A stretch of 6,930 nt of DNA from Clostridiales bacterium (GTDB lineage: Bacteria; Bacillota; Clostridia; Oscillospirales; Butyricicoccaceae), in contig JAHZHY010000293.1 of assembly GCA_019420045.1 (NCBI GenBank), positions 1 to 6,930 on the forward strand, given 5' to 3'. Shown in pieces: positions 6,403-6,930 of this stretch; the first letter of the stretch is position 1, and each line of letters starts with the position of its first letter. A model generated the notes under the pieces. The model ran no database searches. It saw only the letters and a program-made list of their open reading frames with translations, and was not told the DNA's origin. Position numbers and translations under genes: made by a program.

Positions 6403-6420
6403 GGAATCCATCCTCTCATT

Positions 6421-6444
6421 CCCGCTAAAATCCCTGTTTTCGGG
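6421..6444. repeat. Hairpin 1 of the nth leader (CCCG...CGGG type)
   Basis: CCCG (6421-6424) pairs with CGGG (6441-6444), and AAAA (6427-6430) with TTTT (6437-6440), leaving a 2-nt bulge and the 6-nt loop TCCCTG. Its layout is repeated at 6548-6572. Confidence 0.45.
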
Positions 6445-6547
6445 CATATTTCACATCACAGGATGAAAAAAACAGGCTTTTCTGTTGTTTCCTCCTTTTT
6501 CTTCGTCGAAATACCCAAGGCGCTCCCCTGGCGCTCTGTGCATTTTG

Positions 6548-6572
6548 CCCGACCTTTTCTGCCCAAAACGGG
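6548..6572. repeat. Hairpin 2 of the nth leader (CCCG...CGGG type)
   Basis: CCCG (6548-6551) pairs with CGGG (6569-6572), and TTTT (6555-6558) with AAAA (6565-6568), leaving a 3-nt bulge and the 6-nt loop CTGCCC. The A/T inner arms are swapped relative to hairpin 1, so the structure rather than the sequence is repeated. An alternative pairing TTTTG (6543-6547) with CAAAA (6564-6568) competes with it. Confidence 0.45.
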
Positions 6573-6618
6573 ATGAGACACTATATGACAAAATATTTTC
6601 TCTGGACGGTGAAACGCT

Positions 6619-6930
6619 ATGCGGAAAAAAGAACGCGCGGCTCTGATCGTGGAAGCCCTGAAAGAACATTATCCTGCCTCCTGTTCCCTGGTGGCCCGGA
6701 AAGATTATGAGCTTTTGTTTGCCACCCGGCTGTCGGCCCAATGCACCGATGCCCGGGTGAATGTGGTGACCAAAGAACTGTTTTCCCGCTGGGACAGTCT
6801 GGAAGCCATTGCCGGAGCGGATCTTTCGGAGCTGATGGAAGTGGTCAAGCCCTGTGGACTGTACCGGGTTAAAGCCATGGATATTCAAAAATGCGCCCAG
6901 GCTCTGCTGGAAAACCACGAGGGCAAAGTG
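6619..6930 (+). CDS. nth: Endonuclease III (3' end beyond window)
   Basis: First 104 residues of a HhH-GPD DNA glycosylase/AP lyase that removes oxidised pyrimidines in base-excision repair. The N-terminal region aligns with the Nth pattern: basic start, 'YELLFATRLSAQCTDARVN' (30-48) with the family's L-S-A-Q-x-T-D segment, and 'VVKPCGLYRVKAMDIQKCAQ' (75-94) corresponding to the G-L-Y-x-x-K-A helix. The helix-hairpin-helix, catalytic Lys/Asp and the [4Fe-4S] cysteines lie beyond the right edge. Start: ATG 6619, with GGTG 7 nt upstream and an in-frame TGA at 6610-6612 that excludes a longer form. It is divergent from glyA, and an extended -10 promoter about 210 nt upstream probably drives it; I see no convincing closer promoter. 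Confidence 0.9.
   Translation, partial: MRKKERAALIVEALKEHYPASCSLVARKDYELLFATRLSAQCTDARVNVVTKELFSRWDSLEAIAGADLSELMEVVKPCGLYRVKAMDIQKCAQALLENHEGKV

Larger units (their letters stand above)
6409..6618 (+). other. Long structured leader upstream of nth (or small RNA)
   Basis: About 210 nt between the predicted plus-strand start point and the nth ATG, with no credible gene in it. Visible structure: a closing stem CATCCT (6409-6414) with AGGATG (6460-6465); within it a hairpin at 6421-6444; an AACAG/CTGTT hairpin near 6471-6486; a direct repeat GGCGCTC at 6519-6525 and 6530-6536 (11-nt period); and a second hairpin at 6548-6572 built like the first. There is no T-run after the hairpins, so nothing here looks like an intrinsic terminator. 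No known riboswitch class was recognised. Confidence 0.4.

Noticed and set aside
6401..6466. 21-codon small ORF (MESILSFPLKSLF...) in the nth leader
   Set aside because: Its ATG overlaps the -10 box (TATAATG), so it lies upstream of the predicted transcript start, and there is no ribosome binding site.
6519..6536. Two GGCGCTC direct repeats 11 nt apart
   Set aside because: Only two short copies; could be an operator pair on one helix face, but too little to call a feature on its own.
6451..6918. 155-codon minus-strand frame opposite nth
   Set aside because: The plus frame encodes an unmistakable Nth N-terminus; the antisense product is unrelated to anything and lacks a ribosome binding site.

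Overview
The window is a chromosomal, housekeeping-type segment from what looks like a low-to-mid-GC Gram-positive anaerobe, most likely a gut Clostridia member of the Oscillospiraceae/Ruminococcaceae type. The clues are a flavin-dependent thymidylate synthase (ThyX) instead of ThyA, a clostridial-style thymidylate kinase, a TagA/WecG glycosyltransferase with a C-terminal appendage, strong AGGAGG-type ribosome binding sites and sigma-A-like promoters. The genus assignment is inference. I see no mobile element, CRISPR array, tRNA or rRNA.

Layout from left to right. Positions 1-3877 (minus strand) hold a compact operon transcribed right to left: tagA/wecG-type glycosyltransferase, thyX, tmk, a DUF2156 protein, and a GNAT acetyltransferase that runs off the left edge. 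Gene junctions are 1 nt apart, overlapping by 1 nt, 34 nt apart, and overlapping by 4 nt, so translation is probably coupled. A sigma-A-like promoter overlapped by a 25-bp inverted repeat sits just upstream of tagA (3906-3941). Positions 3942-4111 contain no convincing gene but can fold into two sizeable hairpins. A terminator (4112-4141) closes the next unit: a CPBP-family membrane protease gene (4151-4996) and glyA (5063-6307), which are separated by a strong terminator hairpin. glyA has a near-consensus promoter with a 14-bp palindrome at its predicted start point. Partly interleaved with that promoter is an extended -10 promoter facing the other way. It would drive nth (endonuclease III, 6619 to the right edge) through a leader of about 210 nt that contains two look-alike hairpins.

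How the genes work together: GlyA makes 5,10-methylene-tetrahydrofolate, ThyX uses it to methylate dUMP, and Tmk phosphorylates the resulting dTMP, so three genes in the window form a one-carbon-to-dTTP path, although glyA is in a separate transcription unit. TagA belongs to cell-envelope polymer synthesis. The DUF2156/GNAT pair at the operon end is of unknown substrate. Nth is base-excision repair.

I did not find an obviously new defence or mobile system. The least explained parts are the glyA/nth divergent control region, the structured 3942-4141 intergenic region, and the DUF2156-GNAT pair.
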